Shown one piece after another: positions 52,020 to 60,844 of a DNA stretch of 64,000 nt. The DNA is from Rhizobium etli_C (GTDB lineage: Bacteria > Pseudomonadota > Alphaproteobacteria > Rhizobiales > Rhizobiaceae), in assembly GCF_014198605.1 (NCBI RefSeq), contig NZ_JACIHU010000001.1. One strand, 5' to 3'. Below the pieces are notes generated by a model that did no database searches, had not been told where the DNA came from, and was given only the letters and a program-made list of their open reading frames with translations. Numbering within the stretch: position 1 is the first letter of the stretch; each line of letters opens with the position of its first letter. The translations under genes and the position numbers were made by a program.

Positions 52020-53165
52020 ATGAGCAACAGTTTCGTCAGAACCGCCATACTGGCGCCCGAGCCGCCTCCCCCAGGAGAAAAAGGTATGGCCGCTTGGATT
52101 CGTCGCAACCTGCTTGCGACACCCAAGGACATGGTCCTTACCATCCTGGCGCTGGTCGTCGTCGGCTGGGCCCTCCTGCACGCGATCGACTGGCTCTTCG
52201 TGCAGGCGGTTTGGACCGGCCCGGACCGCACCTTCTGCGCCACTGCCGTACAGGGCGGCATCCAGCCGGATGGCTGGAACGGTGCATGCTGGGCCTTCGT
52301 CAACGCCAAATTCGACCAATTCATTTTTGGCCGTTATCCGCTCGACGAGCGCTGGCGCCCGACGCTGGTCGGCATTCTTTTCGTACTTCTGCTGGTGCCG
52401 ATGCTCATCCCCTCGGCGCCACGCAAGGGCATCAACGCCCTCCTGCTCTTCGGCGTGCTGCCGATCGTTTCCTTCTTTCTGCTTTACGGCGGATTCGGGC
52501 TGGAAATCGTCGAGACACCGCTCTGGGGCGGGCTGCTGGTGACGCTGGTGCTCTCCTTCGTGGGCATCGCCGTCTCCTTCCCGCTCGGCATCATCCTGGC
52601 GCTCGGAAGGCGCTCGCAAATGCCGGTCATCCGCACGGTCTGCATCGTCTTCATCGAGGTCGTCCGCGGCGTGCCGCTGATTACGGTCCTCTTTATGGCG
52701 AGCGTCATGCTGCCGCTTTTCCTGCCTGCCGGCTGGACGGTGGACAAGCTCTTGCGCGCGATCATCGGCGTATCGATCTTTGCCTCCGCCTATATGGCGG
52801 AAGTCATACGCGGCGGCCTGCAGGCCATTCCCAAGGGGCAGTTCGAAGGAGCGGATTCGCTGGGGCTGGGCTACTGGCAGAAGATGCGGTTGGTCATCAT
52901 GCCGCAAGCAATCAAGCTGGTGATCCCTGGCATCGTCAACACCTTCATCGGCATGTTCAAGGACACCTCGCTGGTTTCGATTATCAGCATGTTCGACCTT
53001 CTCGGCATCGTTCGCCTCAACTTCGTCGATCCGAACTGGGCGACCGCAGTAACGCCGCTGACGGGACTGATATTTGCCGGCTTCGCCTTCTGGCTTTTCT
53101 GCTTCGGCATGTCGCGCTATTCAGCATTCGTCGAACGTCACCTCGACACCGGCCACAAACGATAA
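52020..53165 (+). CDS. aapM: General L-amino acid ABC transporter permease AapM
   Basis: Partner permease (381 residues), again extended relative to HisM, with an EAA loop GQFEGADSLGLGYWQKM. The start at 52020 is one base after the aapQ stop (TAAGATG). An N-terminal cytoplasmic tail of about 40 residues precedes the first span. Its gene is 18 bp before aapP. Confidence 0.95.
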   Translation: MSNSFVRTAILAPEPPPPGEKGMAAWIRRNLLATPKDMVLTILALVVVGWALLHAIDWLFVQAVWTGPDRTFCATAVQGGIQPDGWNGACWAFVNAKFDQFIFGRYPLDERWRPTLVGILFVLLLVPMLIPSAPRKGINALLLFGVLPIVSFFLLYGGFGLEIVETPLWGGLLVTLVLSFVGIAVSFPLGIILALGRRSQMPVIRTVCIVFIEVVRGVPLITVLFMASVMLPLFLPAGWTVDKLLRAIIGVSIFASAYMAEVIRGGLQAIPKGQFEGADSLGLGYWQKMRLVIMPQAIKLVIPGIVNTFIGMFKDTSLVSIISMFDLLGIVRLNFVDPNWATAVTPLTGLIFAGFAFWLFCFGMSRYSAFVERHLDTGHKR

Positions 53166-53183
53166 GAATGAGGGAAAACAATC

Positions 53184-53957
53184 ATGGCTGAAGCTCCAGC
53201 TAAAAAGCTCACCGTTTCCGCAACGGAAGTGGCGATCGAAATCATCAACATGAACAAGTGGTACGGCGATTTCCACGTATTGCGCGATATCAACCTGAAG
53301 GTCATGCGCGGCGAGCGCATCGTCATCGCCGGCCCATCCGGCTCGGGTAAATCGACCATGATCCGCTGCATCAACCGGCTGGAAGAGCATCAGAAGGGCC
53401 AGATCATCGTCGACGGCACCGAGCTCACCAACGATCTGAAGAAAATCGATGAAGTCAGGCGCGAAGTCGGCATGGTGTTCCAGCACTTCAACCTCTTCCC
53501 GCACCTGACGATCCTCGAAAACTGCACGCTGGCGCCGATCTGGGTGCGCAAGATGCCGAAGAAGCAGGCGGAAGAGATCGCCATGCACTTCCTCAAGCGC
53601 GTCAAGATTCCGGAGCAGGCCAACAAATATCCGGGCCAGCTCTCCGGCGGCCAGCAGCAGCGCGTGGCGATTGCCCGGTCTTTGTGCATGAACCCGAAGA
53701 TCATGCTGTTCGACGAGCCGACCTCGGCACTCGACCCCGAGATGATCAAGGAAGTGCTCGATACCATGGTGGGGCTTGCCGAGGAAGGCATGACCATGCT
53801 CTGCGTCACGCATGAAATGGGCTTTGCCCGCCAGGTCGCCAACCGCGTCATCTTCATGGATCAGGGCCAGATCGTCGAGCAGAATTCGCCCGCCGAATTC
53901 TTCGACAATCCGCAGCACGAACGCACCAAGCTGTTCCTGAGCCAGATCCTGCACTGA
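53184..53957 (+). CDS. aapP: General L-amino acid ABC transporter ATP-binding protein
   Basis: ATPase of the Aap importer (257 residues). Walker A GPSGSGKST, signature LSGGQQQR and Walker B IMLFDEPTSALDPE are intact. Last gene of aapJQMP; a terminator follows at 53999. Confidence 0.97.
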   Translation: MAEAPAKKLTVSATEVAIEIINMNKWYGDFHVLRDINLKVMRGERIVIAGPSGSGKSTMIRCINRLEEHQKGQIIVDGTELTNDLKKIDEVRREVGMVFQHFNLFPHLTILENCTLAPIWVRKMPKKQAEEIAMHFLKRVKIPEQANKYPGQLSGGQQQRVAIARSLCMNPKIMLFDEPTSALDPEMIKEVLDTMVGLAEEGMTMLCVTHEMGFARQVANRVIFMDQGQIVEQNSPAEFFDNPQHERTKLFLSQILH

Positions 53958-53998
53958 CCGGACGCACACTTCCGGACGACACGCATTAACTTGTTTAA

Positions 53999-54033
53999 GA
54001 CCCGCCGCGCCCTTTAGGTTCGGCGGGTCTTTC
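53999..54033 (+). terminator. Terminator of the aap operon
   Basis: Stem GACCCGCCG (53999-54007) and CGGCGGGTC (54021-54029), followed by a short T run. It lies 42 bp after aapP and can also serve the convergent gene at 54038. Confidence 0.75.
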
Positions 54034-54037
54034 ATGT

Positions 54038-54595
54038 TCAGCGGGAGACTGTCGCCTGCAACAGACTGCATAGACCGGCAAGGCCGGAATCGCCACCGCC
54101 TGACGCGGAGATGTCGACGCAACGAACGAGCATCTTGCGCTGTTCTTCGGCGGGCCTGCTGCGGAAGAGCTCCACGATACGCGCCTCGGAGGCGTTGAGG
54201 GTGCCGTAAGCCGCGGACCTGTTGTCGCCTCGCTCCTCCGCCCCGCCGAGAGCGAGGTTGGCATCGACCCGGCTGCTGCGTCCGATCGAAGCCGTGGCAT
54301 TGGCGTCAATTCCATCGAAACCGCCGAGCCGGGCATTAGCGTCTGCGTCGACACCACTGGCGCCACCGGCATCAGCACCCACATCGGCATTGATTCCGTC
54401 TGAGCCGCCGACGGACGCATCGGCGTCTGCGGCGATGCCGGCCCCTCCGCCGAGCGACGCGCCGGGGTTGACGGCATTGCCTGTAGTCACCGATACGGCG
54501 ACATCAATCGCATGCGCCTTGCCTGCCGGCATGGCAAGGAGGGCGCAAGTCGACGCAAGTACCGCAAGCGATAGTCCGTGGTGATTATGGGTCAT
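54038..54595 (-). CDS. Secreted protein with tandem 14-residue repeats
   Basis: Exported protein of 185 residues (start at 54595, GGAGGAAG upstream). A signal peptide covers about residues 1-28 (AMPAGKAHA). Residues about 45-115 are five degenerate 14-residue repeats of the pattern xG(I/V)xADAxAxxGGx, for example DGINADVGADAGG and SGVDADANARLGG. A C-terminal domain (about 120-185) has two Cys (VRCVDIS and AGLCSLL). I do not recognise a named family. It is convergent with aapP. Confidence 0.75.
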   Translation of the reverse strand: MTHNHHGLSLAVLASTCALLAMPAGKAHAIDVAVSVTTGNAVNPGASLGGGAGIAADADASVGGSDGINADVGADAGGASGVDADANARLGGFDGIDANATASIGRSSRVDANLALGGAEERGDNRSAAYGTLNASEARIVELFRSRPAEEQRKMLVRCVDISASGGGDSGLAGLCSLLQATVSR

Positions 54596-55054
54596 GTTTC
54601 TTCCTCCGTTTTCATCGCCGGCGATCTGTCCGGCGGTCGAAAATCGAGGGACGCGCGTACCTTCGATCTTTGGATCGCCTGCTGTCTGCAGGCGATCCGT
54701 GGCAAGGCAACGTGGCGGGATGCTGAAGGTTTCAGCATGTCGCACAGCAGGCCGATTCAATGGCCGGTCAATGATCTTTAAGTTATCGAACCACAAATTT
54801 CCTGACTGATTGTGCCAAAACGGAGCATATCCCGAGACATTTGCAGCGGCGACGGAAACAATAGCTTCCGGTTGCACTGCATATCTTCATCCGGTCGCAG
54901 AACCTCTTCAAAAAAATCGAGCACAGCTATCCGAGGAATTTGTTTTTCTGCCGACGATTGAACCTGAGAAAATAGCTTCTCTCTTGTCTGGATAAGTCAA
55001 TTCGGAATTCCATGTTTCAGCATGTTCTCATTTAATGAAACTGGAGATTCAAGG
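54596..55054. other. Intergenic region, no gene recognised
   Basis: 459 bp between divergent genes. It contains the promoters of both neighbours and A/T-rich stretches (54750-55030), but no reading frame with coding character, RNA gene or repeat that I can support. Confidence 0.5.
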
Positions 55055-55498
55055 ATGGGCATTTTCGACAAGATCAAACATGCAATCTTCGGAGAAGCAA
55101 AAGCAGCCGAACCGGCCGCAGCCGGCGCGCCAAAGACGCCGCCCGCCCAGGCTCCCGTTTCGCCGTCGGCAGCGCCCAGTCCGGCGCCTACGGCCTCCCC
55201 CGCTCAGAGCAAACCGCCTAGCGCCCCAGCCACAGCCGCCGCGGTCGATATCGTCCCTATCCTCGACGCCGCTGTCAAAAAGAGCGGCCAGAAACTCGAT
55301 TGGCGTCACTCGATCGTCGACCTGATGAAAGCCGTCGGGATGGATGCGAGCCTGACCGAACGCAAGGAGCTCGCCGCCGAACTCGGCTATACCGGCGACA
55401 CCAACGATTCCGCAAAAATGAATATGTGGCTGCACAAGGCGCTGATGAAGCGGCTTTCGGAAAATGGCGGCAAGGTACCGGCCGATCTCCTGGATTGA
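55055..55498 (+). CDS. DUF3597 domain protein
   Basis: Protein of 147 residues, start at 55055 (MGIFDKIKHAIFGEA). An Ala/Pro/Ser-rich low-complexity linker (about 20-70) is followed by the DUF3597 domain (about 75-147) with KLDWRHSIVDLMKAVGMD and LAAELGYTGDTNDSAKMN. LysM-linked versions exist in other bacteria; here there is none. Function unknown. It is single, followed by an intergenic palindromic repeat. Confidence 0.85.
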   Translation: MGIFDKIKHAIFGEAKAAEPAAAGAPKTPPAQAPVSPSAAPSPAPTASPAQSKPPSAPATAAAVDIVPILDAAVKKSGQKLDWRHSIVDLMKAVGMDASLTERKELAAELGYTGDTNDSAKMNMWLHKALMKRLSENGGKVPADLLD

Positions 55499-55564
55499 CC
55501 CGCGGAGAGGAGGGATGATGACTGCCGCCGCACTGCGGCGGCAGTATCCTGTTCCAAATTAGAG

Positions 55565-55614
55565 AGTTAGAGGATGATGTCATCCGAAAACCGCTCACTT
55601 TGCGGCATCATGCT
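55565..55614 (-). repeat. Rhizobial intergenic palindromic repeat, copy 2
   Basis: Reverse-oriented relative of the copy at 22607-22653: on the minus strand it reads AGCATGATGCCG, then GTGAGCGG, then GACATCAT and CTCTAACT. The inner part CCGAAAACCGCTCAC resembles a repeat frequent between Rhizobium genes. Confidence 0.65.
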
Positions 55615-55705
55615 GCAGCAGTGCACCCCTCTTGCCCGCAGGCGTTGAAACAAATAACCTCCCGTTCGATTACTTCGATGATCGATCAAGGGAGAATTAA
55701 ATCCA

Positions 55706-56017
55706 ATGAGATTGATGGCCGTCGTTGGCGTTGCACTTGGCCTGGGCTGTATTTCGGCCGCAGAATCTCCTTCAAACTATCAATCCTATAGCGGCGTTCG
55801 GGTCGACACCGACCCGGTCCTTCTGACCCGCTACGACAAGGCACTCCGCTGGTGCGTTCCGGAAGCAGGTTCATGGCAACGCGGCTCGCCGGATCCACAG
55901 AGCCTGCATTACAATGCGGCGCTCAGAAACTGCCTTTACAGGCGGGGCTTCGTCGACCGCGGCGTCTACGCCTACCCCATTCCCAAGGTTTACTTCGACC
56001 ATTTCCTGGATCGCTGA
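55706..56017 (+). CDS. Small secreted hypothetical protein
   Basis: 103 residues with a short hydrophobic N-terminus (MAVVGVALGLGCISAAES) that looks like a signal peptide. The mature part has a Trp/Cys motif (LRWCVPEAGSWQRG) and LRNCLYRRGFVDRGVYAYP, giving two cysteines that could pair. GGGAGAA lies 11-17 bp upstream of the ATG. I do not recognise the family. Confidence 0.6.
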   Translation: MRLMAVVGVALGLGCISAAESPSNYQSYSGVRVDTDPVLLTRYDKALRWCVPEAGSWQRGSPDPQSLHYNAALRNCLYRRGFVDRGVYAYPIPKVYFDHFLDR

Positions 56018-56218
56018 GAAGAGCTTAAGCTCCCGACAGCTGGGAATGCGATCATAATTACCCTTCCGAAATTCCGGCCGCAGCTGCGGCGCAATTGGCA
56101 AAATCGCTTCTACCTCCAGCGCAATCCTAGTGATTTCGCGCGGGGTCTTTCCGGTGTCACACGAATCGAAATAGACATCGGACGCCGATCATTGGGGTAA
56201 CAAGGGAATAGAATAATA

Positions 56219-56551
56219 ATGCGCGCTCGTACCATAACAGTATTAATTGCCATGGGACTTCTGACTGCCTGCGTGCCGACGCGCCAGGACTATGATGCAT
56301 ACGTCACATTGCTGCAGGGCAGCTCAAGAGCAAGAAGCGAAGCAACCAAAGATTGCGTGAGAGGCTTCGATGGAAAGTCCAGTCGCAACCTCGGCATTTT
56401 GACAAACACATCGGACAAAGACGCTGTGCGCGTTGGTTGCGATCGTTTTATCGCAGCGGTCGTTTCCGGTCGCGCCACCTATGACGACGTCGTTGACATC
56501 AAACGCCAACGGCCCACTCCCAAAATAATCAAAATTTTCCAAGGTCGCTAA
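56219..56551 (+). CDS. Small predicted lipoprotein
   Basis: 110 residues with a lipobox LLTAC at about residues 14-18, so probably lipid-anchored after export. The mature part contains two more cysteines (KDCVRGF and VGCDRF). The ribosome-binding site is poor. No family recognised. It shares size and style with the preceding small secreted protein, but the two are 201 bp apart. Confidence 0.6.
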   Translation: MRARTITVLIAMGLLTACVPTRQDYDAYVTLLQGSSRARSEATKDCVRGFDGKSSRNLGILTNTSDKDAVRVGCDRFIAAVVSGRATYDDVVDIKRQRPTPKIIKIFQGR

Positions 56552-56719
56552 ACAAGATCGCGCGGCGGCTTGCGGCCTCAAGCTCGCAAGCCGTCGACAA
56601 CGCGTCCGAAGCGAAGCCGCCGCCCAAAAAGCGACGGACACGGTACACTCGGAGCCGCTTGTCACACTGTCTTAGACTGCTATCGTGTAGCATCACCAAT
56701 CTGACGTGTGAGGTGAGAG

Positions 56720-57175
56720 ATGACCTACGAGAAGATAGTAGGAGGTCCGGAACTGCTGGCTTGGTTCGGCCAGAAGCCGACCTTTCACGACGCGGAAATT
56801 CTGAGCCTCTCGCTCAATCGCACCGGGGTCAGCGAGTTGACGATTCACGGCTGGATCGGCACCGATGCTGTTGATCAAGATGGATACTGCATCCTTGACA
56901 AGCATGCAGTCGTCACTTTCGCCTTCGAAGATATTATGGACCTGCAGTTGGACGGCTTCGGCCACCAGAATGTAATCAATGGTCTCGTCCTCCGCTACGC
57001 AGCAGATCGCGGTCGAGCTGGCTACTATGCCCTTCCAAAAGGACCGGAAGACATCGAAATCGAGCTCCGCCCCGGTTACGGGCTGGATGGTTTCATCCGC
57101 GCGAAGAAAGTCACCGTGACGTTCCGTCCGGGTCGGGCTGCTGACGACAGACCAACTGCCGCCGCGGTCCCTTGA
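56720..57175 (+). CDS. Imm50-like (immunity protein 50 family) protein
   Basis: A 151-residue soluble protein. The N-terminal pattern ELLAWFGQKPTFHDAEILSL matches the start of Imm50-family immunity proteins, which neutralise polymorphic toxins. The rest is beta-rich (VVTFAFEDIMDLQLDGFG). GAGGTGAGAG precedes the ATG. No toxin gene lies next to it. Non-immunity members of this family are also common, so the role is uncertain. Confidence 0.6.
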   Translation: MTYEKIVGGPELLAWFGQKPTFHDAEILSLSLNRTGVSELTIHGWIGTDAVDQDGYCILDKHAVVTFAFEDIMDLQLDGFGHQNVINGLVLRYAADRGRAGYYALPKGPEDIEIELRPGYGLDGFIRAKKVTVTFRPGRAADDRPTAAAVP

Positions 57176-57509
57176 GCAAATCTTTGCGTCTCGACTTTGT
57201 CCCAACTCTCAGCCTGTCCTGGCACTTCTCCTGTGACATCAGTCGGCAATGGGTTTGCGCGGCGAGCAATTGACCGAGTGATGCGCGTGCTGCGGTTCGC
57301 GCTGTAATGTTGACGGTCGCTCCAAAGAGATCGCCTGCTCTGCGGATAACTGGGCCGTGGTTCGTGAGTGGTTGGGGTTCCTTGCGGCAAGCCTGCGGCA
57401 GCTTTCCGAGTACCTCGCTCGTTGTATCGAGCTCAAGAAACGAGACCATTGCCGTATCGCAAATTCCTTTTGATTGGGGCTCATTTTGAAGTTCGAGGTG
57501 CGGGCGATT
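57111..57509 (-). pseudogene. Remnant of a class III adenylate/guanylate cyclase
   Basis: The minus-strand frame between stops contains GPVIRRAGDLFGATVNITAR (57297-57356) followed by TAARASLGQLL. This is the conserved C-terminal part of class III nucleotide cyclase domains, where the motif normally reads GDxFGxxVNxAAR. The N-terminal metal-binding half is missing and the downstream part does not fit the family, so it is a decayed fragment. Confidence 0.55.
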
Positions 57510-57936
57510 CTACGATCATGCCCTCCTTGCCTTGTCGATAAGTATCACTTTTGAGGGCGAATTTGCCCCAAAAACGTTAAATTCACAAAAAATGCAGATT
57601 CCGCCTTTGGCCTGAGGAAATCCTCAAATGCCCATCAAGTTTTTGTAATGTTTTCAATCCGTGCACATCGCTATAGTTGCAGAAAGAATAATTCGCGGCG
57701 TGCGAGATAGAAATACTGCCACAATTTGAGGGACTCGAAATTCCGCAAATATTTCAAAATGTAACTCCGGAGTGATCGAGACATTATGGCAGCAATATGG
57801 CCAAACTTCTCAAGTACTTACCGTCGCGATGCTGTTGCACTTTCCTGGGATGGCGTCCTATAACCCCCGCCGTAACGGCTGATTAGCTAAAAAATATTAA
57901 CTGACAAACGCAACGTCAGAGTTGAGGAACAGGACT
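57510..57936. other. A/T-rich intergenic region before the RTX protein gene
   Basis: 427 bp with low GC compared with the genes around it and no reading frame of note. It includes a small palindrome (TGAGGAAATCCTCA near 57613) and presumably the promoter of the exoprotein gene. Confidence 0.5.
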
Positions 57937-59769
57937 ATGACAACATACTACGTATCGACCACCAGCAGCGGCGGAAACGGCAGTGCCTCTTCTCCCTTTC
58001 GCACGATCAGTGAGGCGATGAGGGCGGACCTTAAGCCAGGCGACGAGGTCGTGGTGAAGCCGGGGACCTACAACGAGAGCATCAACTTCGATAAGGACGG
58101 TTCGGCGGCAGGCGACATCACGCTCCGCTCGGAAGTGCCCGGCGCAGCACTGATCCGGCCGCCCGCGGGCTCGTGGAACGCGATCAGTGTCAACGCCAAC
58201 CACGTGGTCATCGACGGCTTTGACATCGGCGGCGCCGCCGGCGACGGCATCGAAGCGAACGGTGTCCACCACGTCCAGATCCTCAATAACAAGGTTCACG
58301 GCAACGGGGAGTCGGGCATCCAGTTCAACCAGTCGGACTTCATCCACGTCGAAGGCAACGAGACCTACAACAATGCGTCGTCGGGCTGGTTCTCGGGCAT
58401 CTCGCTCTACCAGAACCGGAACATCACCGGTGATACCTCGACGGACGGCTACCGGAACATCGTGCGCGACAACATCTCCCATGACAACGTCACGAAGTCG
58501 GGTGCGCACACCGATGGTAACGGTATCATCATCGACGATTTCCAGAGCACGCAGACGAGCGGTCATCCGAACTACACATTTAAGACCCTGGTCGACAACA
58601 ACCTTGTCTACGAGAACGGCGGCAAAGGCATCCAGGTCACCTGGAGCGACTCCGTCACTGTGTCGAACAACACCGCATACCACAACAATCAGGACCCGCA
58701 GAATGACGGCACCTGGCGCGGCGAGCTCAGCAACTCGGCGTCGAGCAACAACACCTGGGTCAACAACATTGGCGTAGCCGACCCATCGCTGAACAAGAAC
58801 AACACTGCGATCGATAACACGTCAACCGGCGGCTACACCAACAACAACGTCGTCTGGGCCAACAACATCACCTATAACGGCACGGCCGCCCAGGCCTCGG
58901 TCAAGACCGACGGCGGCAACGCGATGCCGAGCACGGCGAACGGCAACAAGCTTGGCGTCGACCCGCATTTCGTGAATGCAGCGAACGGCGACTTCCACCT
59001 CGCCTCGGGCTCGGCGGCAATCGACAGCGGAACCACCAAGTACGGCGTCGACTCGGTCGACCTGGACGGCGACGCCCGCGTCGTTGGAACTATCGATATG
59101 GGTGCCTACGAGTCGGGCTCCGCCCCGGTATCGGGAACGCCAACCACGCCGACGCAACCGACAGCGCCAACCACGCCGACAGAGCCGACCGCGCCGACCG
59201 CGCCCACCGCGCCCACCGCGCCGACCGCGCCCACCGCGCCCACCGCGCCGACCGCGCCGACCGCGCCGACCACTTCGACGAAGGTATACACCGGCACCAG
59301 TGGTAACGACTACCTGCCACACACCGGTCAGTCCAATGGCGGTAACGAAACCTACAAGGGTCTCGGCGGTAATGATGTGCTGAAGGGCGGCGCCGGCTCG
59401 GACGTCCTCATTGGTGGTGCCGGAAGGGACATCATGGCCGGTGGCACCAGCTCGGATACCTTCGCCTTCAAGGCACCGACGGAGACCGGGTCCGGCTGGG
59501 CCCGCGACCTCATCACCGACTTCCAGCACGGCGTCGATAAGATCGATGTCTCGGCGATCGATGCGAATGGCTCTGCGCTGGGCGATGCAACCTTCCATTT
59601 CCAGGCGCAGGAGAATGCCTTGTTCGATAGGAAGGCCGGCGCGCTCGCTTGGCACTACCAGGACGATGATACCGTTATCCAGGCCGACTTGAACGGCGAC
59701 GGCGTTCATGACTTCGAGATTCAGCTGAAGGGCCACGTCCAGCTGGGGGCAGGCGATTTTCTCCTGTAA
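57937..59769 (+). CDS. RTX exoprotein with right-handed parallel beta-helix domain (putative polysaccharide lyase or adhesin)
   Basis: 610-residue secreted protein without an N-terminal signal. Residues about 1-390 form a parallel beta-helix with a PL9-like start (TTYYVSTTSSGGNGSASSPF, then PGDEVVVKPGTY) and many Asn-rich turns (NNKVHGNGESGIQFNQSD). A Pro-Thr-Ala linker (about 402-446) follows. RTX calcium-binding repeats (GGNDVLKGGAGSD, IGGAGRDIMAGG, about 470-508) and a C-terminal type I secretion signal region ending AGDFLL complete it. Rhizobia export such proteins (Ply glycanases, Rap adhesins) through PrsDE. No T1SS genes are adjacent. Start at 57937 rather than an upstream TTG. Confidence 0.88.
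   Translation: MTTYYVSTTSSGGNGSASSPFRTISEAMRADLKPGDEVVVKPGTYNESINFDKDGSAAGDITLRSEVPGAALIRPPAGSWNAISVNANHVVIDGFDIGGAAGDGIEANGVHHVQILNNKVHGNGESGIQFNQSDFIHVEGNETYNNASSGWFSGISLYQNRNITGDTSTDGYRNIVRDNISHDNVTKSGAHTDGNGIIIDDFQSTQTSGHPNYTFKTLVDNNLVYENGGKGIQVTWSDSVTVSNNTAYHNNQDPQNDGTWRGELSNSASSNNTWVNNIGVADPSLNKNNTAIDNTSTGGYTNNNVVWANNITYNGTAAQASVKTDGGNAMPSTANGNKLGVDPHFVNAANGDFHLASGSAAIDSGTTKYGVDSVDLDGDARVVGTIDMGAYESGSAPVSGTPTTPTQPTAPTTPTEPTAPTAPTAPTAPTAPTAPTAPTAPTAPTTSTKVYTGTSGNDYLPHTGQSNGGNETYKGLGGNDVLKGGAGSDVLIGGAGRDIMAGGTSSDTFAFKAPTETGSGWARDLITDFQHGVDKIDVSAIDANGSALGDATFHFQAQENALFDRKAGALAWHYQDDDTVIQADLNGDGVHDFEIQLKGHVQLGAGDFLL
59140..59275 (+). repeat. Pro-Thr-Ala coding repeat array
   Basis: About 136 bp of 9-bp and near 9-bp units (ACCGCGCCG/ACCGCGCCC) encoding PTA tripeptides, strictest at 59192-59270. 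Such arrays expand and contract easily and set the linker length. Confidence 0.8.
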
Positions 59770-59777
59770 CGATACCC

Positions 59778-59806
59778 GTTGCGGCGGTCGTCCCGACCGC
59801 CGCAAC
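59778..59806 (+). terminator. Hairpin after the RTX gene
   Basis: Perfect 12-bp stem GTTGCGGCGGTC (59778-59789) with GACCGCCGCAAC (59795-59806). It starts 9 bp after the stop codon. No T run follows. Confidence 0.6.
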
Positions 59807-60044
59807 AATCGTGCCAACAATCCGGAAATATGCCGACGGCGGAGTAAACTCCGCCACACGGCGCGCAAACTTCGGGTTACTTCAGCGCGTGGATGAGCAA
59901 GCTGGGAGGGCATAGCCCGAGCGGCGATCCCATCCGCGCTGCGATTTTTCGGCGGGTGCAGCGGCCTATCTAAGGGTCCACATGCTCGACGAGAACGGCG
60001 ATGTGGATGGGAGGGCTTAAGCTGCGGTTTCTTCGTAGGCATGG
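59807..60044. other. Intergenic region, no gene recognised
   Basis: 238 bp without a convincing reading frame, between the RTX terminator and transposase remnant. It forms the first part of a 0.7-kb stretch without intact genes. Confidence 0.4.
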
Positions 60045-60146
60045 TTAGGCAGCTGCGGTTTTCGAGAAGTTGAACGGCAACAGGACGTCGAGTTCACCAT
60101 CGGCAGCGCATTGGGGCAATTCGATGGGGGCGTAGCGCAACCAGTG
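60045..60146 (-). pseudogene. C-terminal remnant of an IS66-type transposase
   Basis: The minus strand reads HWLRYAPIELPQ then CAADGELDVLLPFNFSKTAA before a stop, with an in-frame TAG just upstream. This resembles the extreme C-terminus of rhizobial IS66-family TnpC transposases, which often end in an LLP-(W/F)-N-type motif. The rest of the element and its terminal repeats are not visible. Confidence 0.45.
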
Positions 60147-60330
60147 CTAATGCAGCGATACTACAGGCCCGGCAAGTCAGCATCAGACTGTAGATCAAGG
60201 CCATCCTGCCATCGCTGTCAAATCCGCATGACCGCTACTAATGCTGCCCATTATCTATCCCTTCGTCCCTGATTTCGCACCAAATTAAAAATGTCAACAA
60301 TGGGTTCTTGCACACGAATTCTCTGGCTTA

Positions 60331-60495
60331 TTCTTGCGGAATTCCGGCCACGCGACGCTGGCGAGCTGGGAACGCCTTTGGATCCGCTCTCTCGGCTTCT
60401 GGACGACCATAATCGGTTCTTCCAGCAACGATCTGGCCTACCTAACCGAATGGCGGTCGCTGGCGGAGCACGAGCATAAGTGGGCCGAGTTCTAA
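60331..60495 (+). pseudogene. NIPSNAP-family gene remnant
   Basis: A plus-strand frame reads LASWERLWIRSLGFWTTIIG, then SSNDLAYLTEWRSLAEHEHK and WAEF before TAA. This matches the central part of NIPSNAP domains (GFWT..IG..N-L-YL..W.SLAER..KW..F). The N-terminus is missing and the frame stops early, so it is a fragment. Confidence 0.55.
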
Positions 60496-60496
60496 T

Positions 60497-60844
60497 CTAA
60501 AAGCCGGCGGTCTCGCGCACTTCGATCGCCCCCATCCGAGCGAGCGAGTCCCGCTCCGCGATCTCCATTGCCTCCGCAAGGCTCTTCGCTTCGATGAGCA
60601 GAAAGCCACCCAAATGCTCCTTGGTCTCTGCGAAGGGCCCGTCGGTCCAACTCGCCTTGCCGGCGCGAACGCGCAATGTCTTTGCGGTCTTCGGGTCGGC
60701 AAGAGCGTTGGAGGCGAGATAGTGGCCTGAACGTTGAAGTTCTTCATTGGAAGCTAAGGACTCCCGGTCGATCTCGGCCCATTCCTCCTTGCTGGCGGCA
60801 TCGACAAGTGTTTGATCGATGTAGAAGAGACAAAGGTAGCGCAT
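60497..60844 (-). CDS. YCII-related (DGPF) protein
   Basis: Small cytoplasmic protein (115 residues) of the YCII family. The signature DGPFAETKEHLGGFLLIEA is complete, and the N-terminus MRYLCLFYIDQ is typical. Start at 60844, preceded by GGAGGAAC. The function is not well known; such genes often sit near ECF sigma factors, but none is visible here. Confidence 0.9.
   Translation of the reverse strand: MRYLCLFYIDQTLVDAASKEEWAEIDRESLASNEELQRSGHYLASNALADPKTAKTLRVRAGKASWTDGPFAETKEHLGGFLLIEAKSLAEAMEIAERDSLARMGAIEVRETAGF

Noticed and set aside
59140..59275. CRISPR array or satellite repeat
   Set aside because: The repeat is in frame, encodes PTA units in the RTX protein and has no spacers.
60291..60479. 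62-codon plus-strand frame starting MSTMGSC
   Set aside because: It overlaps the NIPSNAP-like remnant in another frame and has no coding pattern of its own.
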